Below, piece after piece: positions 1 to 9,275 of a DNA stretch of 64,000 bases (positions within the stretch are counted from its first letter, which is position 1; every line of letters begins with the position of its first letter). Under the pieces are notes generated by a model. That model saw nothing but the letters and a program-made list of their open reading frames with translations, had not been told where the DNA came from and ran no database searches. The translations under genes and the position numbers were made by a program. Origin of the DNA: Cyprinodon diabolis (Eukaryota > Chordata > Actinopteri > Cyprinodontiformes > Cyprinodontidae); the NCBI GenBank assembly GCA_030533445.1, contig CM060070.1, forward strand, positions 21,828,001 through 21,892,000, in the 5' to 3' direction.

Positions 1-100
1 AATGATTGATAATTAGGGTGACCCCTTATTTAGATGATCGACCCAGAAATAGAAGATCGTTCTCTATATCTTAAACAGTTGATTCTGCAATTAGAACAAA
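1..100. repeat. Fragment of an unclassified dispersed repeat
   Basis: The segment around 1-60 resembles 44858-44915: both carry 'aatgattga', then a 'cttattt.gatgatc.acccagaaa' core. The two copies are diverged. It is cut by the window edge, so its full length and class cannot be seen here. Confidence 0.4.
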
Positions 101-615
101 AAGCAAAAAACAAAACAAAAATGAGTAATTTCACAAGCAACTATAAGTAATACCCTGTTTTATGCACATGTATGTATTATTTGGTCATGCTATAGAGTGT
201 TATAATTTTGATGTGGTACAGTAGTAAAGGTGATGTATTAATGATTGCGAAGTCCTGGGTTAAAGCATATCTTGCCATGTTTGTTCTCCTATCTATCCTG
301 GCCAAAACAGGTCAATATTTAGAATTCTGATTAACATAAAAAAAATAGGTAAAATCGATTAAAATTTTATCTTAGAGTTCTTTGGGTCATATTTTAATGT
401 TTAGATATATCTTTAAATGGCTTTCATCTTGCCCTTGAAGAAGAAAGTTATTAATAAAATATGTATATTCCATTCAATTCATAGGACATGTCATCTAAAG
501 GCACTTCAGAGAGACAATTCAACCAGATCATACAGTCAGATTAATTCCAAGTTTTCTATCTAAGGAAAAGCAGTTGATTGCATCGACTCATTGACTCGAA
601 AGCAATCCCTCACAC

Positions 616-1948
616 CAGTGGCGGCTGGTGAAAAATATTTTTGGTGGGGCTGATATAGCCTAGTGTATGTCTCCAACTAATCCGGAATAAGAATTCAAAT
701 AAACAATTGCACAATACATACAATTTTAACAGTAATGATTTAATTTACTATGTAATAACAGTAACAGTGATGATTTTGGTCACTGTGACAGGGTTCTTTG
801 GCCTCCAAGAATCCAGGCTCAGTCGGGTTACCAGTGTTGGTGATTTATTGTGCTCAAAAACTCAAAACAGGGTGCAAAAGAAACTAAACATATACAAGAT
901 CCTCTGGGCCTCAGCCTCCCTCCAGTTACTAGCAATGTAACAAAGATACAGAAAACAGAAATGGCCGCTCTTCTTCCCACAGCCCTCATTAAATAGTTTA
1001 AGCCCCTACCCTCAGGCTCTCTTATTTCTGATTTCTTCTCATAAATCAGTTTTGTCCATATATTACCTCCACAAACAATTGATGTACAAAAACAAACAAA
1101 TAATTTTTACAACTTAATTCTTTTACACAGATTCATTGACTTATTCAATTACACCAAACTGGGTTTGAACCCAGCAAAGACGCAGCCAGACTGAAGATGA
1201 CAAGTCCCCGTAGCACACACACCCACAGACACACACACACACACACGGCTAACCCCACTGAAATATTAAGTGTGCACCCTCAATACGCCAGCAGGTAACC
1301 AGGAACAGCTTGTGTGTTTTAAGTTAATGGAGCTACTGGGCTCAGCACGAGCGGATTGGTCCTCACAAGCACAGTATAACAGGAATGTGTGTGTGGCACG
1401 CAAAGTTTTAAGCGACGAGGTGGATTCGTCGCAGTCACAACAACCATGACAGGAAATTTTCATATCCTACAACAGGGATGTTCTTCTGGCAAACGGGTAG
1501 ATAAATAAGGATCTCACCGAATTTGGTGGAAGCTGCATCTCGCTCGTTACATTCGCCATCTTCCCTCTAATTGTCTGCACCTGCATATGGGTGCAGAAGC
1601 CTGTTAAAGCGCAGTATTTTCAGCGCCCCAAGACCATAAAGTTCTGAGACGCTGATTGGCCATTAAATTCACCTAGCAATAGTACATGATTGACAGATTC
1701 TCTGCAAATGTGGGTCTGTCTGATCAGCGCCCCAAGACAGAGACGGTAGGAGTCTGTCTGTGGAAATCCACAAATGAATGACAGTAGGTAGGGAAATGTA
1801 GTTTATATAATTTGTTTTGCTTATAGGTACACACTCTAGAGAGTAAAACTGACATTTATGAGTTAATTTCTAAAAATATATTTTACGTTTCTCTGTTCTT
1901 ATAGGAGAGGGCGGTGCCCCAGCGCCCCCTATGGGCCGGCCGCCACTG
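616..1948. mobile_element. Nonautonomous hAT-like DNA transposon
   Basis: The element begins CAGTGGCGGCTGG and ends GGCCGCCACTG, so the outer 10 bases are perfect inverted repeats. It is flanked on both sides by the identical 8-bp duplication CCTCACAC (608-615 and 1949-1956). An 8-bp target duplication is typical of the hAT superfamily. The 1333 bp hold no long ORF, so it is nonautonomous. It inserted into the dispersed repeat at 475-2010, which gives the order of the two insertions. Confidence 0.88.
1213..1246. repeat. (CA)n microsatellite
   Basis: Interrupted CA dinucleotide run inside the hAT element. Confidence 0.85.
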
Positions 1949-3089
1949 CCTCACACCAAACCTGCGTGTTGCGACAGTGGAGAGGAAAAACTTTCTAACC
2001 CTTACTTTATAGGAAGAAGCATCCAGCAGAACCAGGCTCAGTGTGAGTGGCCATCTGCCGAGGCCGACTGGGTTTCAAGGAGACAGAAGCAAATGGGTTT
2101 TCTCATAAGAAAACTTAGTATACAGATCAGAGATCTGAAGTTACCTTGTGAAGTACCATATTATGAGATATTGTGATTTAGAGGTATATCAATAAACTGA
2201 AATAAATTTCAAACTGAATCACTAAAATGATAAAGAAGAATCAAAATGAAAACTTAAGTGTGAAATAATCTCATAATGAGATCTATCCTTGTTTCATCTT
2301 AAAATAGAATAGAAATTAGGAATTAGTTAAAGGTATTGTTTAGGTATCAAAACCGGGTGATTTTTTTTATCAGGAAGCAGGTTCCTGTATTATGAGGAAG
2401 GTTTGGCAGGCAGCAAAGCAGCAGGTTGGAACAGGATGTGCTTTGGCCAAGAGGCTTCCTGTGCACACTCCCAGGAGTCTGAAGAATCAAAATGTGATCT
2501 TAGAAGTTAAATCAGAGTAAGGAATTTTAGAGTGTGGCAGATATATGAATGGAAGGGGCCTTTCATTTTTACCACTGAAGAAAGGGTATAAAGTAATTAT
2601 GATGTTATTGTTATTGATGAAGTTATTGTTACGTACTGAAATGCACACAAGGTAATCAAACTAGAAAGACCCGTGACGTGGAGGAGCAGCGGTTCTACTC
2701 TGAGTCCTCCCCAGATGACTGAGCTCCTCACCCTATCTCTAAGGGAGAGCCCAGACACACCATGGAGAAAACTCATTTCGACCGCTTGTATCTAGGATCC
2801 CATTCTTTCGGTCATGAGCCAAAGCTTATGACCATAAATGAGGATGCTAACATAGATCGACCGGTAAATCGAGATCTTTGCTTTTTGGCTCAGTTCTCTC
2901 TTCACCACAACACATCCAGGATCTTGCTGATGGTGTAGAGCTGATCCAGTGTTCCAAGACCAGGACGAAACCCACACTGCTCCTCCTAAATCCGAGATTC
3001 GACTCTCCGATCGACCCTCCTTTCCTTCAGATAGTCTCAAAGGAAACCATTCAACTTGAAAACTGTGTGGAGCTCAACCGGCTAAAGAG

Positions 3090-3860
3090 ATGATATCAAC
3101 AAATTTATTTAAACTGGCATCAATCAACCTAGTCAGGAAAGTATTTTTTGATCGGTTACTTAATTACTCAGCAAAATCTTGATTTTATGTTTCTAACTGA
3201 GACATGGCAAGATTAAAACAATGACATGGCTATTTTACTGGAGACCGCAACTTCTAGTTACAATTTTCTCTATCAGAATAGACTGTTTAAAAAAAGGTTA
3301 GACTTTAATTTACATGTTGACAACCCTGAAGAATGAGATGCAAAGGAACTGGGTCATACACTGCAAAGTTTTGGTTTTACTTAACATGTTAAACATCCAA
3401 CACACAATCAAGGACATATTTTGGACTTGATCATCAGTAAAGGTCTAAATATTTCTAATGTTTCTCTAACTGATGTTTCCCCTTTCAGGCCATTTTTCTT
3501 TTCGCTTTAAAACCATCTTTCCCACTAATCTAATTGCAGCAAAAATGTTAAAAGAAATGTTACTTTACTCAGGTTTATGCTTCTGCTTCCACTTTACTCT
3601 GTAACTCTACAGATGAGCTGGTTGAAAATTTCCACCTTAAAGTTGCCGACATCATTGATTCCATTGCTCCAGGTAAAGTGAAAGTTGTTTCTGGGAAGGT
3701 GAAATATCCATGGATAAATGCTCCAGCAGGCCATGGTTAAACTGATAACCGTTTGGGGAAATTACAAAGATTATTCTACTCTCCTTTTGCTGTTGGTAGA
3801 GTGAATCCAGTAGACAAAACTTAAAAAAAAATTTTAAATCTGAGAGATCTCCGCTTTCAT
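3090..3860 (+). pseudogene. Decayed L2/Rex1-like LINE, endonuclease and linker region
   Basis: Forward-strand translation pieces resemble the apurinic-type endonuclease of fish L2/Maui/Rex1 LINEs: DFMFLTETW near 3180, then HNQGHILDLIISKGLNISN near 3400, and further on IIDSIAPGKVKVVSGK near 3650 followed by a PW-INAP segment, which is the usual linker before the RT. The frame is broken by several stops and indels and the 5' part is missing, so it is a dead fragment. The family is assigned by eye; L2-like and Rex1-like are both possible. Confidence 0.6.
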
Positions 3861-4129
3861 CACAGAAGCTGTTTGTTTATTTTGAATCCAACTGCTGAAA
3901 AGCTGGGAAAATAATTCATGGATTGTTATGTGTTCTGAGAGGAACTCTGATGTTTTTTTGTTATAACAGAACACTCACAAAATCATTAAGTTTAATAGAT
4001 CAGTAATGCAATTCATGAAATAATTGTATGACAAATATGAAATAAATATGGAATGGCTAGAAACAAATGGTTAATAACGATAGAAAGATTCTATGCTGTA
4101 GATGTTCATAGCAGAAGCACGATACAGAA

Positions 4130-4440
4130 GCAAGATAGAGAGTATTCTGACCAGCTGCTTCACTGTGTGGTGTGGAGGTTGCAGCGTCTCAGACTAGAAG
4201 AACATGAGAAGAGTGGTGAGAACAGCAGAGAGGATCATAAGACATTTTATCCCAGCGCTGCATTTCCCAAGCCCGTAACATGATCAAACGATCCCTCACA
4301 CCCCAGTCTGTGACATGTTTTCTCAACTGTTTAGCTGTCTGATGGCAGTGAGGAAAAGGCTTTTGCAGAATCTGCTGGAAATGCATCGAATGCTGCAAAG
4401 CCTCTTCCCAAAGAACAGCAGGGAGAAAAAAAAAACAAAC
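4130..4440 (+). pseudogene. LINE 3' coding remnant (RT C-terminal region)
   Basis: One forward frame reads ITSCFTVWCGGCSVSD, then RRVVRTAERII, then a TIPHTPVCDMFSQLF segment. This matches the general pattern of the C-terminal part of fish LINE reverse transcriptases (CxxVWxGG, then RVVRTAERI). Stops interrupt it. It lies 0.3 kb downstream of the endonuclease remains on the same strand and may be the same insertion with the RT core deleted. Confidence 0.55.
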
Positions 4441-5575
4441 AGGGACAACAGTCATAAACAGTATAATAAATGCCCAGTAAAGTTTAAAATGATCATGTTT
4501 TTGATACTATCATGAAGGAAAACCTTGACACTCCAAAGAGACCAGGTTACCAAACTTGTGTTTATTTACAGTGCCTTTAATAAGTTCATCACACCAGAAC
4601 TGATTAATGAGTTTTAAAGGAAAGTGTCTGCTTTGCCGAAGGCTTCCAGTCAGCAACAAAAGCCTGTGAGCCTTCTGTGGGGATGTCTCAGATGAACAGT
4701 GGCCTTGTCATGGATTGATAGCACTGCACAACAGAGAAGGCACCCCGGCTACATCCTCAGTTATGAGCTAATCCATCTGCAGCTGGTCAATAATTTAGTT
4801 TCAATCATTTTAGGTGCCCTGATGGCACTCCTATAACCATCCTCTCATTTTGTGGACGTGTTGTTGGATAAAATATTTATGTATTGTATTTATCTGCCTC
4901 TTTGTCTCTGCCAGCTGCTTTGCTATCACTGGTTATTTCTGATTCACTTAATATTTTTATATCTTTTTACACGGGCACTTTTTCTATTTAAGTCTAGTTA
5001 GTTGAACCCAACTAAACATTGCTAGAAATTCAAAATGACTTTAACTGACAAGTAGCTGCATTACTATCAAACTAGGACGTACTTTATTCCTGTAATGTAC
5101 TGTGACGCATGTATATTTATTAGCTTTCAATAACCTGTTTTCAACCGCTGGGATCAGAATTTACAGTCCAAGGAACTTTTTACCTGGGTAGTGAATCTTG
5201 GGGAATTGGTCCGTCTGCTGAAAGGCCCTGGGACACCCATTCCAATCAGCCTGGGAGAACATACTACACTCTACCTTTAATTCAGCAGGTGGCAGTAAGG
5301 AGCACATGGTTTTACCCTTTTGTTTCATTGGATTATTCATAACACTGTTTACTCCCTATAAAGACATTTTGCCTCATGCAACAACTTTGTTGTATTGTTG
5401 TCTAAAATTTCTTGTACCTTTTCTCCTACTGTTGGCTCCTACGAGTGCGCCACATCAGATTTACTGTAGGTCTGGGTAACAAATTCCATGTCCAATATAA
5501 TGACAGAAGATTTGTTGGGATTCTGAGGCTTGCCCACCAGAGGGCGCCGAGGATCCTCTTCTGTTATATGTTTTC
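4441..5575. other. Non-coding stretch without recognised gene
   Basis: No coding signal found. CTCF-like matches occur at 5283-5295 (CAGCAGGTGGCAG) and 5534-5548 (CCACCAGAGGGCGCC). Confidence 0.5.
5534..5548 (+). promoter_or_regulatory. CTCF-like motif
   Basis: CCACCAGAGGGCGCC fits the vertebrate CTCF core CCASYAGRKGGCRS. It lies 27 bp before the Gypsy-like LTR edge and about 250 bp before the ERV LTR. Motif match only; occupancy is unknown. Confidence 0.4.
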
Positions 5576-5799
5576 TGTCAGGAACTGGGGTTACTGTTGG
5601 GATCTGGAGAGCTACCATCTGTCTCCAGCAGAGAGCGCTGTGGGTCTCCTGGGCTGGAGCCTTCCAGCACACCTGATGCTCATCAGCCCATCAGGAGACC
5701 TTCCTACATAAGCAGCAGCCAGACCTTCCTTCAACGCCGCAGTGTTGATCAAGTTTGGTTAGCGAAAACTGAGCGTCTGTTAATAGAATCCTAGTAGAC
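5576..5799 (+). mobile_element. Gypsy-like LTR, left part (split by the ERV)
   Basis: The LTR seems to start with TGTCAGGAAC and has a promoter-like GC-richer segment ending in a weak TATA-like 'ctacataagc' near 5705. The right part continues at 19748-20249 and ends ATCATGACA, so the element has TGTCA...TGACA termini. No matching target duplication is visible ('ttttc' left, 'agatt' right), so the left border is less certain than the right. Confidence 0.6.
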
Positions 5800-5923
5800 T
5801 GATTAAAATATATTGGATACATGTTTGAGTATTGAATAAATGTTTTACTTTAAAAAGGTTTAAAAGTTTGTGCGTCATCATGGAAAATGGAGAACTGTTT
5901 GTGAGAGACGCTGCAAGTGCAGA

Positions 5924-6028
5924 TCTGAGTACAGCTTTGCAGATAAGGCTTTTAATGAAGGGGAAAGAATTCTGAGTGCAGCTCTGCAGATAAGGCTTCT
6001 AATTAAGGGGAACAATTCTGAGTGCAAC
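5924..6028 (+). repeat. U3 direct repeats, 47/46 bp, possible enhancer
   Basis: Unit 1 is 5924-5970 and unit 2 is 5971-6016; both start TCTGAGT and share GCAGATAAGGCTT. A partial third unit follows at 6017-6028. Tandem repeats in U3 act as enhancers in many retroviruses; that role here is inferred. The same array is kept in the 3' LTR. Confidence 0.75.
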
Positions 6029-6577
6029 TTCGAAGGTAGGCTAAGTTAGGAAAATGCAGATAGCTGAGCCAAAGGTCATTGAATGCCTTAGATACTGCCG
6101 GAAGCAGAAGTAAAGCATTTTTGTAAAACACACATTTGGAAGATGAGTGGTGGAGGACTGCACAGCTTAAACTAAACTAAGTGTGATAAATTGAATTGTC
6201 ATCTTCAACACACACTGAGCGGTACTGGGTACAGACAATGTGATGTTTTACTGGGACTTTAAGTACCAGAGTTATGCTGACCTAGTTTGATGTGAATGTT
6301 ATGATCATAAGTCACTGAATGAAAACTTTGTTCTGAAACATTATGACTAAGAATATGATGTGTTTTTGATTTAATGGCAATATATGTTATCATGACCTGT
6401 AAGAAATGTTACCGTAACCTGTAACAAAGGTTTTTAATTAAATATATAAAAAATATGTTTTGAAAGGGACTTTCCCCCGGTAGGATTAAAATAATTGGAC
6501 TTAACCGAAGAAAAAACACTTAAAATGATGTAAAGAAAGGAGGGGCTTGGGGGAGGAGCCCACCAGCCCCCTAAGTG

Positions 6578-6584
6578 TATAAAA
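6578..6584 (+). promoter_or_regulatory. TATA box of the 5' LTR
   Basis: TATAAAA, 70 bases before the poly(A) signal AATAAA. It defines the U3/R order; transcription should start about 25-30 bases downstream (about 6605-6615). Confidence 0.8.
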
Positions 6585-6653
6585 GAGAAGCATTTTCAAC
6601 ATCTTGTCAGTTGTTCACCGGTGATCAGCTCATGTGGTTGTGTTGTATTTTGC

Positions 6654-6659
6654 AATAAA
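6654..6659 (+). promoter_or_regulatory. Poly(A) signal in the 5' LTR
   Basis: AATAAA between the TATA box and the LTR end, as expected for an R-region signal. The equivalent in the 3' LTR is at 19603-19608. Confidence 0.75.
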
Positions 6660-6802
6660 ACCACGTTGAACCTGGATTCAGTGGCATCTGCCTGATTTTT
6701 GATTGTTTTGAAGACTCTTTTACTCCCTTTTAAGAACTTTGAATTTTTATAAAACTTAGCACCAATCTTAAGTCGTTGAGAAGATAGTTTCCACGACATT
6801 TT

Positions 6803-6820
6803 TGGCGAGCCAGCCAGGAG
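6803..6820 (+). other. Primer binding site, tRNA-Arg
   Basis: TGGCGAGCCAGCCAGGAG starts 4 bases after the LTR end. It is complementary to the 3' 18 nt of vertebrate tRNA-Arg(ACG), including the CCA tail, as far as I recall that tRNA. Reverse transcription would be primed here. Confidence 0.85.
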
Positions 6821-6903
6821 GAGCAAACCCCAGGCGCCGGACCAACCTGCAGACACCAGTCGGAGGCGGGGAACTCTCAAAGAGCCCAGAAATTCACCAG
6901 TTA

Positions 6904-6909
6904 CAGGTG
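6904..6909 (+). promoter_or_regulatory. Candidate major splice donor
   Basis: CAG|GTGAGA, with the exon ending at 6906, is close to consensus. It lies about 85 nt after the primer binding site, a usual place for the retroviral major donor. It would serve subgenomic env and accessory RNAs. Confidence 0.55.
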
Positions 6910-7312
6910 AGACAATTTGTTATAATTTTCTAAATTAGTGGGGAACCAGCCTCCGGCCACTGCCTGTGGGTGTCAGGCGCCACCAGGCTCTCTTAAAAGA
7001 ACCTAGTATTCCAAATTTAATAAAGTATTTTCCAAATTTAATAAGTACTTATATAAGGATATATGAAAGGCAGACTAAGCTGGGGAAAGGTCCAGGTATG
7101 TATGAATGTATATGTGAATGCATGGTTTAAGTATTAATTAATGTTTGTATTATTCTGTGTTTGAACTGTTCTGTGTTAAAACTATTTTGTATAAGCTTAA
7201 CACGTGATGTTCTGAGCGGATGATTGGTAAAGGGACAGAGGGGTCAAGGCGTTTGACATAGTCTGTGGAAGCCATAAATCATAAAAGTACGCATGTTACT
7301 TGAGGGTATTGA

Positions 7313-7434
7313 TGACTAAGCGATAGTCAACTTGCTCCATGAATTTGTGTTGTATTAGGTATTAAGGTATTGAGAGGCTAAGCGATAGCCAGGCTAAGGG
7401 ATAACCAGAGTATTACCGATTAAGCGATAATCGG
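7313..7434 (+). ncRNA. Array of covarying hairpins in the viral leader
   Basis: Stems and loops: TGACTA-AGCGA-TAGTCA (7313-7329); GGCTA-AGCGA-TAGCC (7376-7390); GGCTA-AGGGA-TAACC (7392-7406, one mismatch); CCGATTA-AGCGA-TAATCGG (7416-7434). Paired bases change together while the loop stays A followed by a GNRA-type tetranucleotide. Gammaretroviral packaging signals use stem-loops in this part of the genome, so a packaging or dimerisation element is the likeliest role. That role is inference. Confidence 0.7.
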
Positions 7435-7515
7435 AGAAAGAGTACCGCTCTACCGGGAACGTTATCTATTTTCAGTTATCTGAGTAGATCCGGACAGCAG
7501 GGAAAACGCGTGTGC

Positions 7516-7532
7516 CACTGTAGGAAACAGTG
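7516..7532 (+). ncRNA. Further leader hairpin
   Basis: CACTGT-AGGAA-ACAGTG, a perfect 6-bp stem with a 5-nt A-GNRA loop like those of the array about 80 nt upstream. Confidence 0.6.
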
Positions 7533-7599
7533 AGGAAGAATAGAAGTGCACTGTAAAATATATAATCAGTTGTCTTGTGTGTCTTTGTCTGCGTGGAGA

Positions 7600-8175
7600 G
7601 TGAAAGAGTTAATTAACTAAGGGGGAATAAGGGGTGAATAATAATAATAAATAACGATCATAATATTAATAAAGCTTAAAAGGTATAATAATAGATTAAC
7701 AGAAATAATTATTATAAAATATAGTTAAGAAAGAATAACACAAGAATTAACAGAATTGGTAACTATAACAGAATTGATAAAGGAAAAAAACATTTTTAAA
7801 GGAATAGAATAAATTAATAAGGTCCCAATACAAAAATTACAAAATAGGTTATAAGCGTTATATAATAAAAGATATTATAAACAATATATTATTATAGATT
7901 ATATTATACATAAAATAGATTATAGAATAACCAAACAGAATACTTAGTGAAAAGTACAAAATAACGTTATAAATTTGGTCTATTAGAGATCCTAACTCAA
8001 ATTGTAGAGATCTAAAAATTAAGAAGTAGAATAATTAGACAAAAAAGAAGGAAAAATAAAAATAAAATACGATCTGAATTGGGGAGAGCAGAACCAGTTA
8101 AATTAAAATTAATTAAAGACTATAAAGGTTAGTGAATAAGCACAGACCCTAAAGGTTGAGTGACTGCCGATTGCC
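7600..8175 (+). other. Very AT-rich end of the viral leader
   Basis: The last 550 nt before gag are built almost only of A and T (many 'aataat' and 'attata' motifs) and have no ORF. This makes the leader about 1.35 kb long. The composition differs from the gag gene that follows. It may be an unstructured translation leader or an insert; its role is unknown. Confidence 0.6.
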
Positions 8176-8985
8176 ATGGGAACCAATGTGAGCAAACAGT
8201 CTGAGGGGCTAACGCCTGCCAAGCTGGTAATAATGACACATCCATCCAATAAGCGCAAAATTCAGAAATGCTTGACAGAATGGCATAAGATAACATCTGG
8301 GAAAAATTGCTGGCCTAAAGAGGGCAGCTTTGATCCTTCATGTTGTGATGAAGTGGAAGAAAGATTGAGGGATAAGGATAAGAGACGAGATCGAATGCAT
8401 TTGCATAAAAAACAGAAACATGCTGAACAGAGAGACATCCTGCGATATTTTAAAGTTGAACACCATAAGACTCCAACAGCCCCTGACTACACTGATCATA
8501 AGCCACCACCTTATCGCCCCAGCGTAGCAGGCCAGTATCCAGTAATGATAGAGAAACCAGGTAGCAAGGGAAAGATTACAGGACAACTTAAATTAGTGTT
8601 AGAAGAGGATAAGGAAGAAGCAGAAAGAGAAATGGGTAACACGCAACAGAAAGAGCATGATTATAGCAGTGAGGACGAAACCTTGGAAGCAAGGAAAAGA
8701 TCACACTATAGCCGTTCCCTACCCCCAGGACGTCGTAGACGTACACCATATCAAAGGGGCCCCACATGCCACTCAGAGCCCAGGACCCAGTTGACATATA
8801 TGGATGAAACCGAATCTGTGTGTGAACAAATAAACGTGGAACTGGAGCAACTGACGAATGACTTTTTGCTAATTAGGGAAGAAAGAGAAAAAGAAAAAAA
8901 AGAAAGAGCACGAGTGAAACTTCAAAAGAATATGAGAGAAACAATAAAAAACAAAAGGAGAAGAAAAGGCGAGAGGAAGAATTAG
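8176..8985 (+). pseudogene. gag: gag, N-terminal part (matrix)
   Basis: The ATG has a strong context (G at -3, G at +4) and the protein starts MGTNVS, an N-myristoylation signal as in retroviral matrix proteins. Residues 30-60 show a W....WP-EGSFD pattern typical of gamma/epsilon-type matrix. A PPPY late-domain motif lies at residues 110-113 (8503-8514), which would recruit NEDD4-type ligases for budding. The C-terminal third is an E/K/R-rich coiled coil. The frame runs into TAG at 8983. The coiled coil continues in the -1 frame, so a one-base deletion in the A-rich stretch 8885-8960 is likely. 269 codons are open. Confidence 0.88.
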
Positions 8986-9275
8986 AAAAATTGAAAAGAA
9001 TGGAAAAGGAGCGGCTTATACTAGATGCCCAGGATGACTACCCAGACCGGCCAAGTCCACGGACTGAGACCCTGATTGAAAAAGAAAAAATAAAAGAGGG
9101 AGAAGAAAGGGGAAGTGAGGAGGAAGCCCTAATAGAGGGTGATGGGGCTGACTGGACGCATGTTGACACGGAGGATGAAGGCTTAGACACACAGCCGTCA
9201 ACAAACTCGTTCCATGAGGGGTTCAAGGAGAAAAGCAGACCAGCGGCAAAAGAACGGAAGCCCACTCACAGCTGA
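8940..9275 (+). pseudogene. gag: gag, middle part in a shifted frame
   Basis: After the first break the charged coiled coil goes on in a different frame (EEELEKLKRMEKERL near 8970-9020). An acidic linker rich in E, D and G follows. It stops at 9273. Capsid resumes in the original frame from about 9214 on, so a second indel of opposite sign lies between 9214 and 9275. The two shifts compensate, which is why matrix and capsid share a frame. No separate start codon context suggests an independent gene. Confidence 0.7.

Larger units (their letters stand above)
475..2010 (+). repeat. Dispersed fish repeat, split by a hAT element
   Basis: Positions 475-615 and 1949-2010 are the two halves of one short repeat. 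The other copy in this window, at 55785-56000, is uninterrupted. Shared landmarks are 'catgtcatct.aaggcact', 'caaccagatcataca', 'ttttctatctaaggaaaa', 'ttgattgcatcgactcattg' and 'gcgacagtggagaggaaaaa'. The interruption at 616-1948 is a separate transposon. The repeat's own class (SINE-like or short DNA element) is not decided by what is seen. Confidence 0.75.
5800..6798 (+). repeat. ERV 5' LTR
   Basis: This 999-bp stretch repeats at 18817-19747 with about 16 substitutions by eye (about 1.7%), one single-base indel and one 69-bp block (6074-6142) present only here. It ends ...CCACGACA, just before the primer binding site. It contains a TATA box (6578) and a poly(A) signal (6654). The 3' LTR has 23 more bases at its left end (18794-18816, starting TGTAGT right after the polypurine tract). 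Here those are replaced by 'ctagtagac', so the 5' edge is truncated or rearranged. There is no clean target duplication. Confidence 0.93.
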
